From NCBI GenBank assembly GCA_963721345.1, contig CAVRIT010000002.1, positions 59,391-123,390 of the forward strand: DNA of 64,000 nt, given 5' to 3'. Below, piece by piece: positions 16,131-24,061 of the stretch. The notes under the pieces were generated by a model. It had not been told where the DNA came from, made no database searches, and saw only the letters and a program-made list of their open reading frames with translations. The stretch is from JACDAN01 sp963721345. GTDB lineage: Bacteria > Actinomycetota > Thermoleophilia > Gaiellales > Gaiellaceae. The position numbers were made by a program, and so were the translations under genes. Every line of letters starts with the position of its first letter. The first letter of the stretch is position 1.

Positions 16131-16892
16131 TCAGGCCACAGAACCGACGGAGCACCAGGCGCGTGCCGAGAGGGTGAACGCCCCCTCGGGGCTTCCCAAT
16201 CGGCGCGCGTACTCCGTTCGCAGCGCCTCTTGCGCGTCCGGCTCGAGCCCCGCCGTGTAGGCGCCGGCTGGGCCCACGCCGGTCGGGAACGGCGCCCAGA
16301 GATCGTCGAAGTCGTCGTACGAGGCCTCGGCGACGATCGGCGAGACCTCGACGTCCTCCAACGCGGTCTTCCACAGCGCGCCGAGCTCGGCCGGCGTCGC
16401 GTACCGCATCATGGCCTCGTCGGCCGCATTCGGATCGAGGGCCTTCGCGGAATCCCAGAAGGCGCGCAACATCGTCATCTCGCCGCCGTAGTCCCAGACG
16501 CAGCCCGCGACGACGCCGCCGGTCCGCGTCACTCGCGCCATCTCGGCGAGCCCGCGCTCGGCGTCGTCGAGAAAGTTGACAACGAGTTGCGAGAGCGTCG
16601 CGTCGAACTCGCGGTCGGAGAACGGAAGCGCCTCGGCGGAGCCGACCACGACCCGTGCGCCGGGAACCCGCGCCTGCGCCGCCGCTGCGAAGGGCTCCGA
16701 GGGGTCGAGCCCGACGACATTCTCCGGCCCGAGGAGCTCGGCGAGCCGTTCGACGAGCGCGCCGGAGCCGCAGCCGACGTCCAGCGCGCGCTGCCCCGGC
16801 ACCACTCCGGCAGCGGCGCACATCGCCTTCGCCAGCTGCGGGCTGTAGCGACCGACGAAGCGGTCGTAGACCTCCGCTGCACCACCGAACAT
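16131..16892 (-). CDS. SAM-dependent class I methyltransferase
   Basis: 253 residues from ATG 16892. The Rossmann motif I is ALDVGCGSGAL (about residues 40-50), followed by VVGLDPSEPF (acidic loop), GSAEALPFSDREFDA (motif II/III) and the VVNFL/ARVTRTGG motifs. It resembles UbiE/Methyltransf_11 enzymes acting on small molecules; the substrate is unknown. It is divergent from the Lhr helicase with 18 bases between start codons. Confidence 0.85.
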   Translation of the reverse strand: MFGGAAEVYDRFVGRYSPQLAKAMCAAAGVVPGQRALDVGCGSGALVERLAELLGPENVVGLDPSEPFAAAAQARVPGARVVVGSAEALPFSDREFDATLSQLVVNFLDDAERGLAEMARVTRTGGVVAGCVWDYGGEMTMLRAFWDSAKALDPNAADEAMMRYATPAELGALWKTALEDVEVSPIVAEASYDDFDDLWAPFPTGVGPAGAYTAGLEPDAQEALRTEYARRLGSPEGAFTLSARAWCSVGSVA

Positions 16893-16898
16893 CGTGGC

Positions 16899-16905
16899 TA
16901 GCCTA
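16899..16905. promoter_or_regulatory. Overlapping divergent -10 boxes between methyltransferase and lhr
   Basis: The seven bases TAGCCTA read as TAGCCT on the plus strand, ending 6 bases before lhr (ATG 16911), and as TAGGCT on the minus strand, ending 7 bases before the methyltransferase (ATG 16892). The two polymerases could not bind at once. Confidence 0.5.
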
Positions 16906-16910
16906 GAGCC

Positions 16911-19900
16911 ATGGCAGCGCTCGACGTCTTCAGCCCCGAGACGCGCGCCTGGTTCGAGCAGACCTTCGACGCGCCGACCCCCGCCCAGGAGCTCGGCTGG
17001 CCGAAGATCGCGTCCGGCGCGCACACCCTGATCCAGGCGCCGACAGGCTCCGGGAAGACGCTCGCCGCCTTCCTGTACGGGCTCGACCGGCTGATCCAGA
17101 AGCCGGGGGAGGGCACGCGCCTCGTCTACGTCTCGCCGCTCAAGGCGCTGAACTACGACATCGAGCGCAACCTTCGCGGCCCGCTGGCCGGCCTCCAGGC
17201 CGACGTCAAGGTCGCGGTGCGGACCGGCGACACGCCGCAGAAGGAGCGAGCGGCGATGCTGAAGAACCCGCCCGACCTCCTGATCACGACGCCCGAGTCG
17301 CTCTTCCTGATGGTCACGTCACGGGCGCGCGAGACGCTGACGGGCGTCCAGACGCTGATTCTCGACGAGGTGCATGCCGTGGCCGGGACGAAGCGCGGCG
17401 CTCACCTCGCGCTCACCGTCGAGCGGCTCGAGCGTCTGACCGGCGAGCCGTTCCAGCGGATCGCGCTGTCCGCGACGCAGCGCCCGCTCGAGGAGATCGG
17501 GCGGTTCGTCTCCGGCGGCCGGCCGATCGAGCTCGTCGACGCCGGCCGCTCGAAGGAGCTCGACCTGAAGGTCGTCGTGCCGCTCGAGGACATGCGCGAG
17601 CCGGGCGTGAACGCGGAGATCACGGACATCCTCGGGACCGGGGGTGAGGCGCCGTCCCAGTCGATCTGGCCGTCGATCTACCCGAAGATCCTCGAGCTGG
17701 TCGAGGAGCACCGCTCGACGATCGTCTTCGTCAACAACCGCCGTCTCGCCGAGCGCCTCGCGCTACGCCTGAACGAGCTGGCCGAGAAAGAGATCGCGCG
17801 AGCCCACCACGGCTCGCTCGCGCGCGAGCAGCGGCTCGAGGTCGAGGAGCTGCTGAAGCTCGGCCAGATCCCCTGTCTCGTCGCGACCTCGTCGCTCGAG
17901 CTCGGCATCGACATGGGCGCCGTCGACCTCGTGATCCAGGTCGAGTCGCCGAAGTCCGTCGCCCGCGGGCTGCAGCGGGTGGGCCGCGCCGGCCACGATC
18001 TCGCCTCGGTCTCCAAGGGCCGCGTCTTCCCGAAGTTCCGCGCCGACCTGCTCGAGGCGGCGGTCGTCGTGAAGAAGATGAAGGAGGGCGCGATCGAGGA
18101 GACGCAGATCCCGCGCAACCCGCTCGACGTCCTCGCGCAGCAGATCGTCGCGATCTCGTCGCAGGAGGAGATCTCCGTGGAGGAGCTTCACGGGCTCGTG
18201 CGGCGCGCCTACCCGTTCTCCGACCTCTCGCGGGTCCAGCTCGAGAACGTCCTCGACATGCTCGCCGGCCGCTACCCGTCGGACGAGTTCGCCGAGCTGC
18301 GCCCGCGCATCGTCTGGGACCGGACGGCAGGCGTCATCCGCGGCCGCAGCGGGGCGGCGCGGCTGGCGGTGACGAATGCCGGGACGATCCCCGACCGCGG
18401 CCTCTTCGGCGTCCATCTCGTGAACGGCGGCGGACGGGTGGGCGAGCTCGACGAGGAGATGGTCTACGAGGCGCGGGCCGGCCAGACGTTCATGCTCGGC
18501 GCCTCCACCTGGCGGATCGAGGAGATCACCCGCGACCGCGTGATCGTCTCGCCGGCGCCCGGTGTGCCCGGCGCGATCCCGTTCTGGAAGGGCGAGGGGC
18601 CGGGCCGGCCGTACGAGCTCGGCGAGGCGATCGGCAAAGCCTCGCGCGAGCTCGCGGCGCTGCCCGACGACAAGGCGTTCGAGCGGCTGACTTCGGACTA
18701 CTCGCTCGACGACCTCGCGGCGCGGAACCTCCTGACCTTCCTCCGGGAGCAGGAGGCGGCGACCGGCGCCGTGCCGTCGGACCGCACCGTCGTCGTCGAG
18801 CGCTTCCGCGACGAGATCGGCGACTGGCGCGTCTGTGTGCTGACGCCATTTGGCGCGCGGGTGCACGCGCCCTGGGCGTTGGCCGTGTCGTCGCGTCTCC
18901 AGGAGTCGCTGGGGGTGGACGCTCACGTCCTCTGGTCGGACGACGGCATCGCGCTGCACTTCCCCGACTCGGATGCGCCGCCGCCGACCGAGCAGCTGAT
19001 CCTCGATCCGGAGGAGCTCGACGAGCTCGTCATGGGCGAGCTCTCCGGGACGGCACTCTTCGGCTCGCGGTTCCGTGAGAACGCCGCTCGCGCGCTGCTG
19101 ATCCCGCGACGCCGCCCGGGCGAGCGGACGCCGCTCTGGCAGCAGCGGTTGAAGGCGCAGAGCCTGCTGCAGGTCGCGCGGAAGTACGGGTCGTTCCCGG
19201 TGGTGCTCGAGACCTTCCGCGAGTGCCTCCAGGACGTGTTCGACCTGCCGGCGCTGAAGCGGCTCCTGCAGGGGTTGAAGACGCGGCAGATCGACCTGGT
19301 GGACGTCGAGTCGTCGTCGGCCTCGCCCTATTCGGCCTCGCTCCTCTTCGACTACATCGCGACGTACATGTACGAGGACGACACGCCTCCCGCCGAGCGG
19401 CGGGCGCAGGCGCTGTCGCTCGACAAGGACCTGCTTCGCGAGCTGCTCGGACAGGAAGAGCTTCGCGATCTGCTCGACCCGGGGGCGCTCGACCAGGTCG
19501 AGGAGAGCCTCGCGGGCTCGCCGAAGGACGCCGACCAGCTCCACGACCTCCTGCTGCTGCGGGGCGACCTGCGGGTCGGCGAGTTCGACGAAGCGTTCGC
19601 CGCCGTGCTCGAGACGGAGCGCCGCGCCCTCCGCGTGCGGATCGTGGGGGAGGAGCGGCTGATCGCCGCGGAGGACGCGGGCCGCTACCGCGACGCGCTC
19701 GGTGTGATGCCGCCCAGCGGTCTTCCACAGGCGTTCCTTACGGGACCAGGTCCAGAGGAAGCTCTGCGACAACTCGTCCACAGATGGGCGCGCGGCCGCG
19801 GGCCGTTCATCACGCGCGACGCGAACGAGCGGTTCGGCCGGGACGTCGAGCCGATCCTCGCCGCCCTCGAGGGCGACGAGAAGCTCGTCCGGGGTGAGCT

Positions 19901-21179
19901 GAGGCCCGGCGGGACGGAGCGCGAATGGTGCGACCCGGACGTGCTCCGGCGGATCCGCCGCGCGTCGCTCGCCGCGCTTCGGCGGGAGGTCGAGCCCGTC
20001 GAGCAGGTCGCCTTCGCGCGGTTCCTCCCCGGCTGGCACGGGATCGACCGTCGCGCCACCCTGCGCGAGGCGCTCGTTCCGCTGCAGGGTCTTGCCTTGC
20101 CGGTGTCGCTCTGGGAGTCCGAGGTGCTGCCGCGCCGCGTGCCGAACTACGCGCCGGCGCAGCTCGACCAGCTGTGCGCCTCGGGTGAGCTCGTGTGGGT
20201 CGGAGCCGGGCTCGATCGCGTCGCCGTCTTCTTCCGCGAGGACGCGTCGGTGCTCGGGCGGCCGGAGGGCGCCGACCGGCCCGAGGGTGAGATCCACGAC
20301 CGGCTCCGGGAGACGCTTGGTCGGAGCGCGCAGTTCTGGTTCGACCTCGTCGACGAGGTCGGGATCGAGTCGGCGGAGCTTCTCCCCGCGCTGTGGGACC
20401 TGGTTTGGGCCGGCGAGGTGACGAACGACGCCTGGACGCCGCTGAGGGCAGGCCGGCGCTACGGAACCCCCCGTCCCGAACGGAGGCCGAGGCGCTTCTC
20501 CCGCCGGCGCGCGACGGCGATCACGGCGACACAGGGACGCTGGTCGCTCACCGACCGGCTCTTCGACGGGGCGCCGGACCGGCGAGCCCTGGGGGAGCTG
20601 CTGCTCGAGCGGCAGGGCATCGTCACGCGCGACGGCGTTCGTGCGGAAGGCATCTCCGGTGGCTACAGCGCCGTCTACGGCGAGCTGAAGGCGCTCGAGA
20701 CGCTCGGCCTGTCACGCCGCGGCTACTTCGTCGAGGGGCTCGGCGGCGCGCAGTTCGCGCTCGGCGGCGCGGTGGAGAGGCTTCGGGAGCTGCGCCCGAA
20801 GGAGGGCGAGCCGGCCGAGACCTTGGTGCTGGCGGCTGCGGACCCCGCCCAGCCCTACGGCGCCGCGTTGCCCTGGCCCAAGCGAGCCGGGGCCCGCGCA
20901 GCGCGTGTGGCCGGCGCGTATGTCGTCCTGCTCGGCGGCGAGCCGGCGCTGTTCGTCGAGCGCGGCGGGAAGACGCTCGTCCCCCTCCGCGATCCCGATC
21001 CCGAATGGCTGAGGCCGGCGCTCGCCGCGCTCGTCGCCCACGTGAAGACCCACAGGGGGATCAAGCGCCTCGCGGTCGAGCGCTTCGACGGCGAGCCGGT
21101 TGGCGAGACGGAGATCATGCCGCTGCTCGTAGAGGCAGGATTCATCGCCGGACCCCGGCGGGCAGTACTCCGTCCCTAG
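16911..21179 (+). CDS. lhr: Lhr-family large DNA helicase
   Basis: 1422 residues, close to full-length actinobacterial Lhr. Motif I is APTGSGKT (residues 43-50) and motif II is DEVH (about 152-155), followed by SATQRP (motif III) and, in the second RecA-like domain, TSSLELGIDMG and QRVGRAGH. A winged-helix and Lhr-core region follow, with a long C-terminal domain (from about residue 850) as in mycobacterial Lhr. The protein should translocate on single-stranded DNA 3' to 5' and unwind RNA:DNA hybrids, acting in DNA repair. A Nei2-type glycosylase gene lies 475 bases downstream on the same strand, an association also known in mycobacteria. Confidence 0.93.
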   Translation: MAALDVFSPETRAWFEQTFDAPTPAQELGWPKIASGAHTLIQAPTGSGKTLAAFLYGLDRLIQKPGEGTRLVYVSPLKALNYDIERNLRGPLAGLQADVKVAVRTGDTPQKERAAMLKNPPDLLITTPESLFLMVTSRARETLTGVQTLILDEVHAVAGTKRGAHLALTVERLERLTGEPFQRIALSATQRPLEEIGRFVSGGRPIELVDAGRSKELDLKVVVPLEDMREPGVNAEITDILGTGGEAPSQSIWPSIYPKILELVEEHRSTIVFVNNRRLAERLALRLNELAEKEIARAHHGSLAREQRLEVEELLKLGQIPCLVATSSLELGIDMGAVDLVIQVESPKSVARGLQRVGRAGHDLASVSKGRVFPKFRADLLEAAVVVKKMKEGAIEETQIPRNPLDVLAQQIVAISSQEEISVEELHGLVRRAYPFSDLSRVQLENVLDMLAGRYPSDEFAELRPRIVWDRTAGVIRGRSGAARLAVTNAGTIPDRGLFGVHLVNGGGRVGELDEEMVYEARAGQTFMLGASTWRIEEITRDRVIVSPAPGVPGAIPFWKGEGPGRPYELGEAIGKASRELAALPDDKAFERLTSDYSLDDLAARNLLTFLREQEAATGAVPSDRTVVVERFRDEIGDWRVCVLTPFGARVHAPWALAVSSRLQESLGVDAHVLWSDDGIALHFPDSDAPPPTEQLILDPEELDELVMGELSGTALFGSRFRENAARALLIPRRRPGERTPLWQQRLKAQSLLQVARKYGSFPVVLETFRECLQDVFDLPALKRLLQGLKTRQIDLVDVESSSASPYSASLLFDYIATYMYEDDTPPAERRAQALSLDKDLLRELLGQEELRDLLDPGALDQVEESLAGSPKDADQLHDLLLLRGDLRVGEFDEAFAAVLETERRALRVRIVGEERLIAAEDAGRYRDALGVMPPSGLPQAFLTGPGPEEALRQLVHRWARGRGPFITRDANERFGRDVEPILAALEGDEKLVRGELRPGGTEREWCDPDVLRRIRRASLAALRREVEPVEQVAFARFLPGWHGIDRRATLREALVPLQGLALPVSLWESEVLPRRVPNYAPAQLDQLCASGELVWVGAGLDRVAVFFREDASVLGRPEGADRPEGEIHDRLRETLGRSAQFWFDLVDEVGIESAELLPALWDLVWAGEVTNDAWTPLRAGRRYGTPRPERRPRRFSRRRATAITATQGRWSLTDRLFDGAPDRRALGELLLERQGIVTRDGVRAEGISGGYSAVYGELKALETLGLSRRGYFVEGLGGAQFALGGAVERLRELRPKEGEPAETLVLAAADPAQPYGAALPWPKRAGARAARVAGAYVVLLGGEPALFVERGGKTLVPLRDPDPEWLRPALAALVAHVKTHRGIKRLAVERFDGEPVGETEIMPLLVEAGFIAGPRRAVLRP

Positions 21180-21205
21180 CGCGGCTCGCGGCGAATCCCG
21201 CTGCC

Positions 21206-21655
21206 TTAGGCGGGGCGCGAGAGACGCCCTAGCAGGACGCCGAAGAGCGCGTGCCGCAGCGTTGCCTGCGCGAAGGCGCGGCCGTTCGTGAGGAGCGGCG
21301 GGATGCCGGGCTCGCCGCGCGCGGGGTGGAAGCGGTCGACGAAGTACGAGAGTGGATAGAGCGCAACGTGCTCTCCGAGGGCCATCGCGAGCGCGAGTCG
21401 CCGGTCGTCTACGGGGAGACGGCGGCGAGCCTTGTCGTAGACGAGCCCGAAGGCGGCGCCGTTCGCGACGTGCATGGCGAGGCCCAGCGCGCGCCAGGCG
21501 GGGCCGCGCGTGGCAGCCTTGCCGAGGATGGCGACGTCCGAGTAGTCGCAGCGGAAGAGCCGCTGGTCGACCGGCTCGAGCAGGCTCCAGGCGACGGCGC
21601 CGATCGCGCCGGCCGCGGCCGGATGCAGCGCTCGCGTCGTCACAATCGAGAGCAT
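21206..21655 (-). CDS. Small membrane protein of unknown function
   Basis: 149 residues from ATG 21655 (an in-frame GTG at 21643 is an alternative). Hydrophobic stretches near residues 10-25, 48-65, 85-105 and at the C-terminus suggest three or four membrane segments, with RGEPGIPPLLTNG in a loop. I do not recognise the family. It lies between lhr and the Nei2 gene on the opposite strand, and its start codon overlaps that of the glycosylase in the sequence CATG. Confidence 0.6.
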   Translation of the reverse strand: MLSIVTTRALHPAAAGAIGAVAWSLLEPVDQRLFRCDYSDVAILGKAATRGPAWRALGLAMHVANGAAFGLVYDKARRRLPVDDRRLALAMALGEHVALYPLSYFVDRFHPARGEPGIPPLLTNGRAFAQATLRHALFGVLLGRLSRPA

Positions 21656-22427
21656 GCCGGAAGGTGATTCCCTCCACCGTGCCGCGCGGCGGCTGCAGCC
21701 GCTCGTAGGGGAGACGCTCGAGGTCGAGAGCCCGCATCCGCGGGGTGCGGCGACGGGCGTCGCCGAGCAGCTCGACGGCCGGCGCCTGGAGAGCGTCGAG
21801 GCGGTGGGGAAGAACCTCATCCTCCGCTTCGACGGTGGGCTCGTCCTGCGCAGTCACCTGCGGATGACCGGCCGCTGGACGCTGCGCGCCCGCGGATCGG
21901 CGTCTCGCGGGCGGCCGTGGCTCGTGCTCCGGGGGCGCACGCAGGAGGGCGTGTTGTGGGGCGGGCCGGTGTTGGAGCTCACCGAGCGGCGCGTCCGCCG
22001 ACTGGGGCCCGACATCCTCGCGCGGCCGCCCGACTTCGATCGGATGCTGGCCGGGATGCGCTCGACGGATCAGCGGAGGGCTGTCGGAGATGCGCTCCTC
22101 GACCAGCGTCTCGTCTCCGGGATCGGGAACCTCTGGAAGGCCGAGTCGCTGTGGCGGGCGCGAGTGTCGCCCTGGCGTCCGCTCGGTGAGCTGACGGACG
22201 AGGAGGTCGTCGGAGTGCTCTGGGAGGCCGCGCGGCTGATGCGCCGGTCGGTCGAGACCGGCCGGGAGCAGCGTGCGATCTACCGGGCGGCGGGACGTCC
22301 GTGTCCGCGGTGCTCGACCGCGATCGCATCCTGGGGCCAGGGCGATGCCAATCGCATGGCGTACTGGTGCCCGAACTGCCAGCCCGGGACCGAGCCGAAG
22401 AGAGGAGTGCGCGCGGCGGGAGCGTAA
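21654..22427 (+). CDS. Fpg/Nei family DNA glycosylase (Nei2-like)
   Basis: 257 residues. The N-terminus is MPEGDSLHRAA, so Pro2 is the catalytic nucleophile and Glu3 the acid; PEGD rather than PELP marks the Nei side of the family. Lys in GKNLILRF and the helix-two-turn-helix DQRLVSGIGNLWKAE follow. The C-terminal zinc finger is CPRC with CPNC (about residues 216-243). It should remove oxidised pyrimidines and nick the strand. Position after lhr mirrors the mycobacterial lhr-nei arrangement and supports a joint repair role. Confidence 0.9.
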   Translation: MPEGDSLHRAARRLQPLVGETLEVESPHPRGAATGVAEQLDGRRLESVEAVGKNLILRFDGGLVLRSHLRMTGRWTLRARGSASRGRPWLVLRGRTQEGVLWGGPVLELTERRVRRLGPDILARPPDFDRMLAGMRSTDQRRAVGDALLDQRLVSGIGNLWKAESLWRARVSPWRPLGELTDEEVVGVLWEAARLMRRSVETGREQRAIYRAAGRPCPRCSTAIASWGQGDANRMAYWCPNCQPGTEPKRGVRAAGA

Positions 22428-22435
22428 GCGGACGG

Positions 22436-23686
22436 GTGATCCGCGCGCCCCACCTCCATCAGGCTCTTCGCGCGTTCTGCCTCGCCGCGTTCGCCGTCGC
22501 GTTCCGCGAGCTGGACGACGGCGGCGAGCTCCCGTTCGCGTTCGAGGAGCACGAGGGCGCCGGCCGGCCGACCCTGTACGAGTACCGACCGCTCGTTCGC
22601 CCCTTCCTCGAGGCTCGGATCGAGCGGCTGACCGGGCTGCCGGACGCCGACGACGCGCTCGCCGAGCTCGAGCGCGAGCCCGCCGCGGGGATCTTTGCGC
22701 AGGCCCATTCGCGCGGGGTTGGTGGCCCGCGGGCCGCGTTCGTCGAGACCGTGCTCTTGCCGCTGCTCGCGGAGACCGCCGAGGGCTGCGGCGGCTTCGA
22801 CTGGAGCGACGAGGCCTTCGAGCGTGCGTACGCCCGGCTCGAGCACTCGCTGTTCGGCGACAAGCGGGCCTACGGCGCCGTCGCGCCGCTCGTCGGCGTC
22901 TCGATCGGCGGCGTGCTCGAGCTCGGCGGGGGCTTGCGACTCCGGCATGTGGCGACCGGCGAGCTGGCGGTGCACTGGCCGCAGGCGCGCGGGCTGCTGC
23001 CCGAGGGGTTCGAGCGCGAGCCGGATCGCCGCTGCGTGCTGGAGCTCGAGCAGGCGTTGCCGGCCGAGGTTCCGGCGCCGGACGCCCCCGAAGAGCTCGC
23101 CGACGCAGTGACCGCACTCCGATTGGCGAGCGCTGGGCCGATCGCGGCGGGCCCGGTGCTGTTCGAGCGGCTCGACTGGCGGCCTTACGGGATCCGTCCG
23201 GTGCTTCCAATCGCGGCGACGCCTCCGCCGGGGGAGCCTGTCCGGATCGACTTCGTCACGGCGGACCGCGTCACCCGGTTGCGCGAGCGGCTGGTACGGG
23301 CGGACGACGACCGCGAGCTCGGCGACGCGCTCGATCGCTGGGAGCTGTCGCTCTTCCAGGACGATCCCTTCGCGTCGGAGCAGCTGCGCGGGTCGCTGAC
23401 GGCGCTCCTGGGGGCGGGGGACGGGCTCTTTGCCGCATCGCTTCGGGCCGCGTCGTTGCTCGGCGAGACCCCGCGCGAGCGCGTCGACCTGCTCGGGCGG
23501 CTCCGGCTGCTCGGGGCCGGCGACGCGGCCGCATCGGCGGGCGATCTCGTTCGGCGGGCGATCGTGGAAGTTCTCGAGCACGACGATCGCCGCGAGCTGA
23601 TCGTGGCGTTGGACGACTCGCTGCTCGGGCTTCGCGCGAAGCCCGCTGCGCGGTTGGAGCCGGTCTCGGCGATCGGCGCTCTTTAG
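22436..23686 (+). CDS. Uncharacterised protein of about 416 residues
   Basis: Starting at GTG 22436, nine bases after the glycosylase stop. The protein is soluble, acidic and rich in Leu, Ala, Arg and Glu, with mostly helical segments such as AFAVAFRELDDGGELPFAFEEHEG and a middle part of beta type (VGVSIGGVLELGGGLRLRHV). The last 100 residues are helical (SLLGETPRERVDLLGRLRLL). There is no signal peptide, membrane segment or catalytic motif I know. The codon bias matches its neighbours. The tight spacing suggests co-transcription with the Nei2-like gene. Confidence 0.55.
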   Translation: MIRAPHLHQALRAFCLAAFAVAFRELDDGGELPFAFEEHEGAGRPTLYEYRPLVRPFLEARIERLTGLPDADDALAELEREPAAGIFAQAHSRGVGGPRAAFVETVLLPLLAETAEGCGGFDWSDEAFERAYARLEHSLFGDKRAYGAVAPLVGVSIGGVLELGGGLRLRHVATGELAVHWPQARGLLPEGFEREPDRRCVLELEQALPAEVPAPDAPEELADAVTALRLASAGPIAAGPVLFERLDWRPYGIRPVLPIAATPPPGEPVRIDFVTADRVTRLRERLVRADDDRELGDALDRWELSLFQDDPFASEQLRGSLTALLGAGDGLFAASLRAASLLGETPRERVDLLGRLRLLGAGDAAASAGDLVRRAIVEVLEHDDRRELIVALDDSLLGLRAKPAARLEPVSAIGAL

Positions 23687-23693
23687 TCACAGT

Positions 23694-23708
23694 CGTGTCA
23701 CAGACACG
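23694..23708. promoter_or_regulatory. Palindrome overlapping the -35 region of the coiled-coil gene
   Basis: CGTGTC-ACA-GACACG is a perfect 6-bp inverted repeat. It lies 15 bases before the -10 box TAGCGT (23724-23729), where a -35 element would be, so it could be an operator. A close relative (GAGTGTC-A-GACACTC) occurs at 51426-51440. Confidence 0.35.
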
Positions 23709-23723
23709 TGACGCGGGCGGGGG

Positions 23724-23729
23724 TAGCGT
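23724..23729 (+). promoter_or_regulatory. -10 box of small coiled-coil protein gene (leaderless)
   Basis: TAGCGT ends 7 bases before the ATG at 23737 and supports that start. Confidence 0.4.
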
Positions 23730-23736
23730 CGCGAGC

Positions 23737-23964
23737 ATGGAAGAGGCACGCCGAGTTCTGGAGCGTCTGGAGCGGATCGAGCGCTTGGAGCGCGAATCCA
23801 CGCAGTCGGCGGAGCTGCTGGACGAGCTTCGCGCGCTCGTCGTCGAGGCGGAGGCGTGGGTGCGCGTCGAACCGGATCCGGAGCGGCTCCTGCCGGCCGT
23901 CGAGCGCTGCCGGTCGGCGCTCTCGGCCGGCGACACCGAGGGGGCGAGGCTCCTGGCGCACTGA
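23737..23964 (+). CDS. Small Glu/Arg/Leu-rich coiled-coil protein
   Basis: 75 residues, about a third of them Glu or Arg. Residues ~3-35 read as a continuous heptad-like helix (RRVLERLERIERLER, then LLDELRALVVEAEAW), so a coiled coil is likely. No function is known. The start is supported by the -10 box seven bases upstream. It is followed by a probable terminator and then by parA. Confidence 0.55.
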   Translation: MEEARRVLERLERIERLERESTQSAELLDELRALVVEAEAWVRVEPDPERLLPAVERCRSALSAGDTEGARLLAH

Positions 23965-23979
23965 GCAGCGAAAAAATCG

Positions 23980-24007
23980 AACCCGGTTCGTGTGCAATCC
24001 GGGTTTT
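23980..24007 (+). terminator. Probable intrinsic terminator before parA
   Basis: AACCCGG and CCGGGTT form a 7-bp stem around a 12-base loop, followed by TT. A run of six A lies just before it, so it may also work leftward. It separates the coiled-coil gene from parA-ftsZ. Confidence 0.45.
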
Positions 24008-24061
24008 CCGGCACACTGAGAGCGTGCAGGACAGTCCGGTCCCAGGACGAAAGAGCCCGAA

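Noticed and set aside
17763..20297. 844-codon open frame on the minus strand
   Set aside because: It is antisense to the middle of lhr, whose helicase motifs are clear. The product is a low-complexity Arg/Leu/Glu string, the usual GC-driven shadow of a real gene.
20712..23210. 832-codon open frame on the minus strand
   Set aside because: Antisense to the end of lhr, Nei2 and the following gene; the protein is mostly Arg, Ala, Pro and Ser runs.
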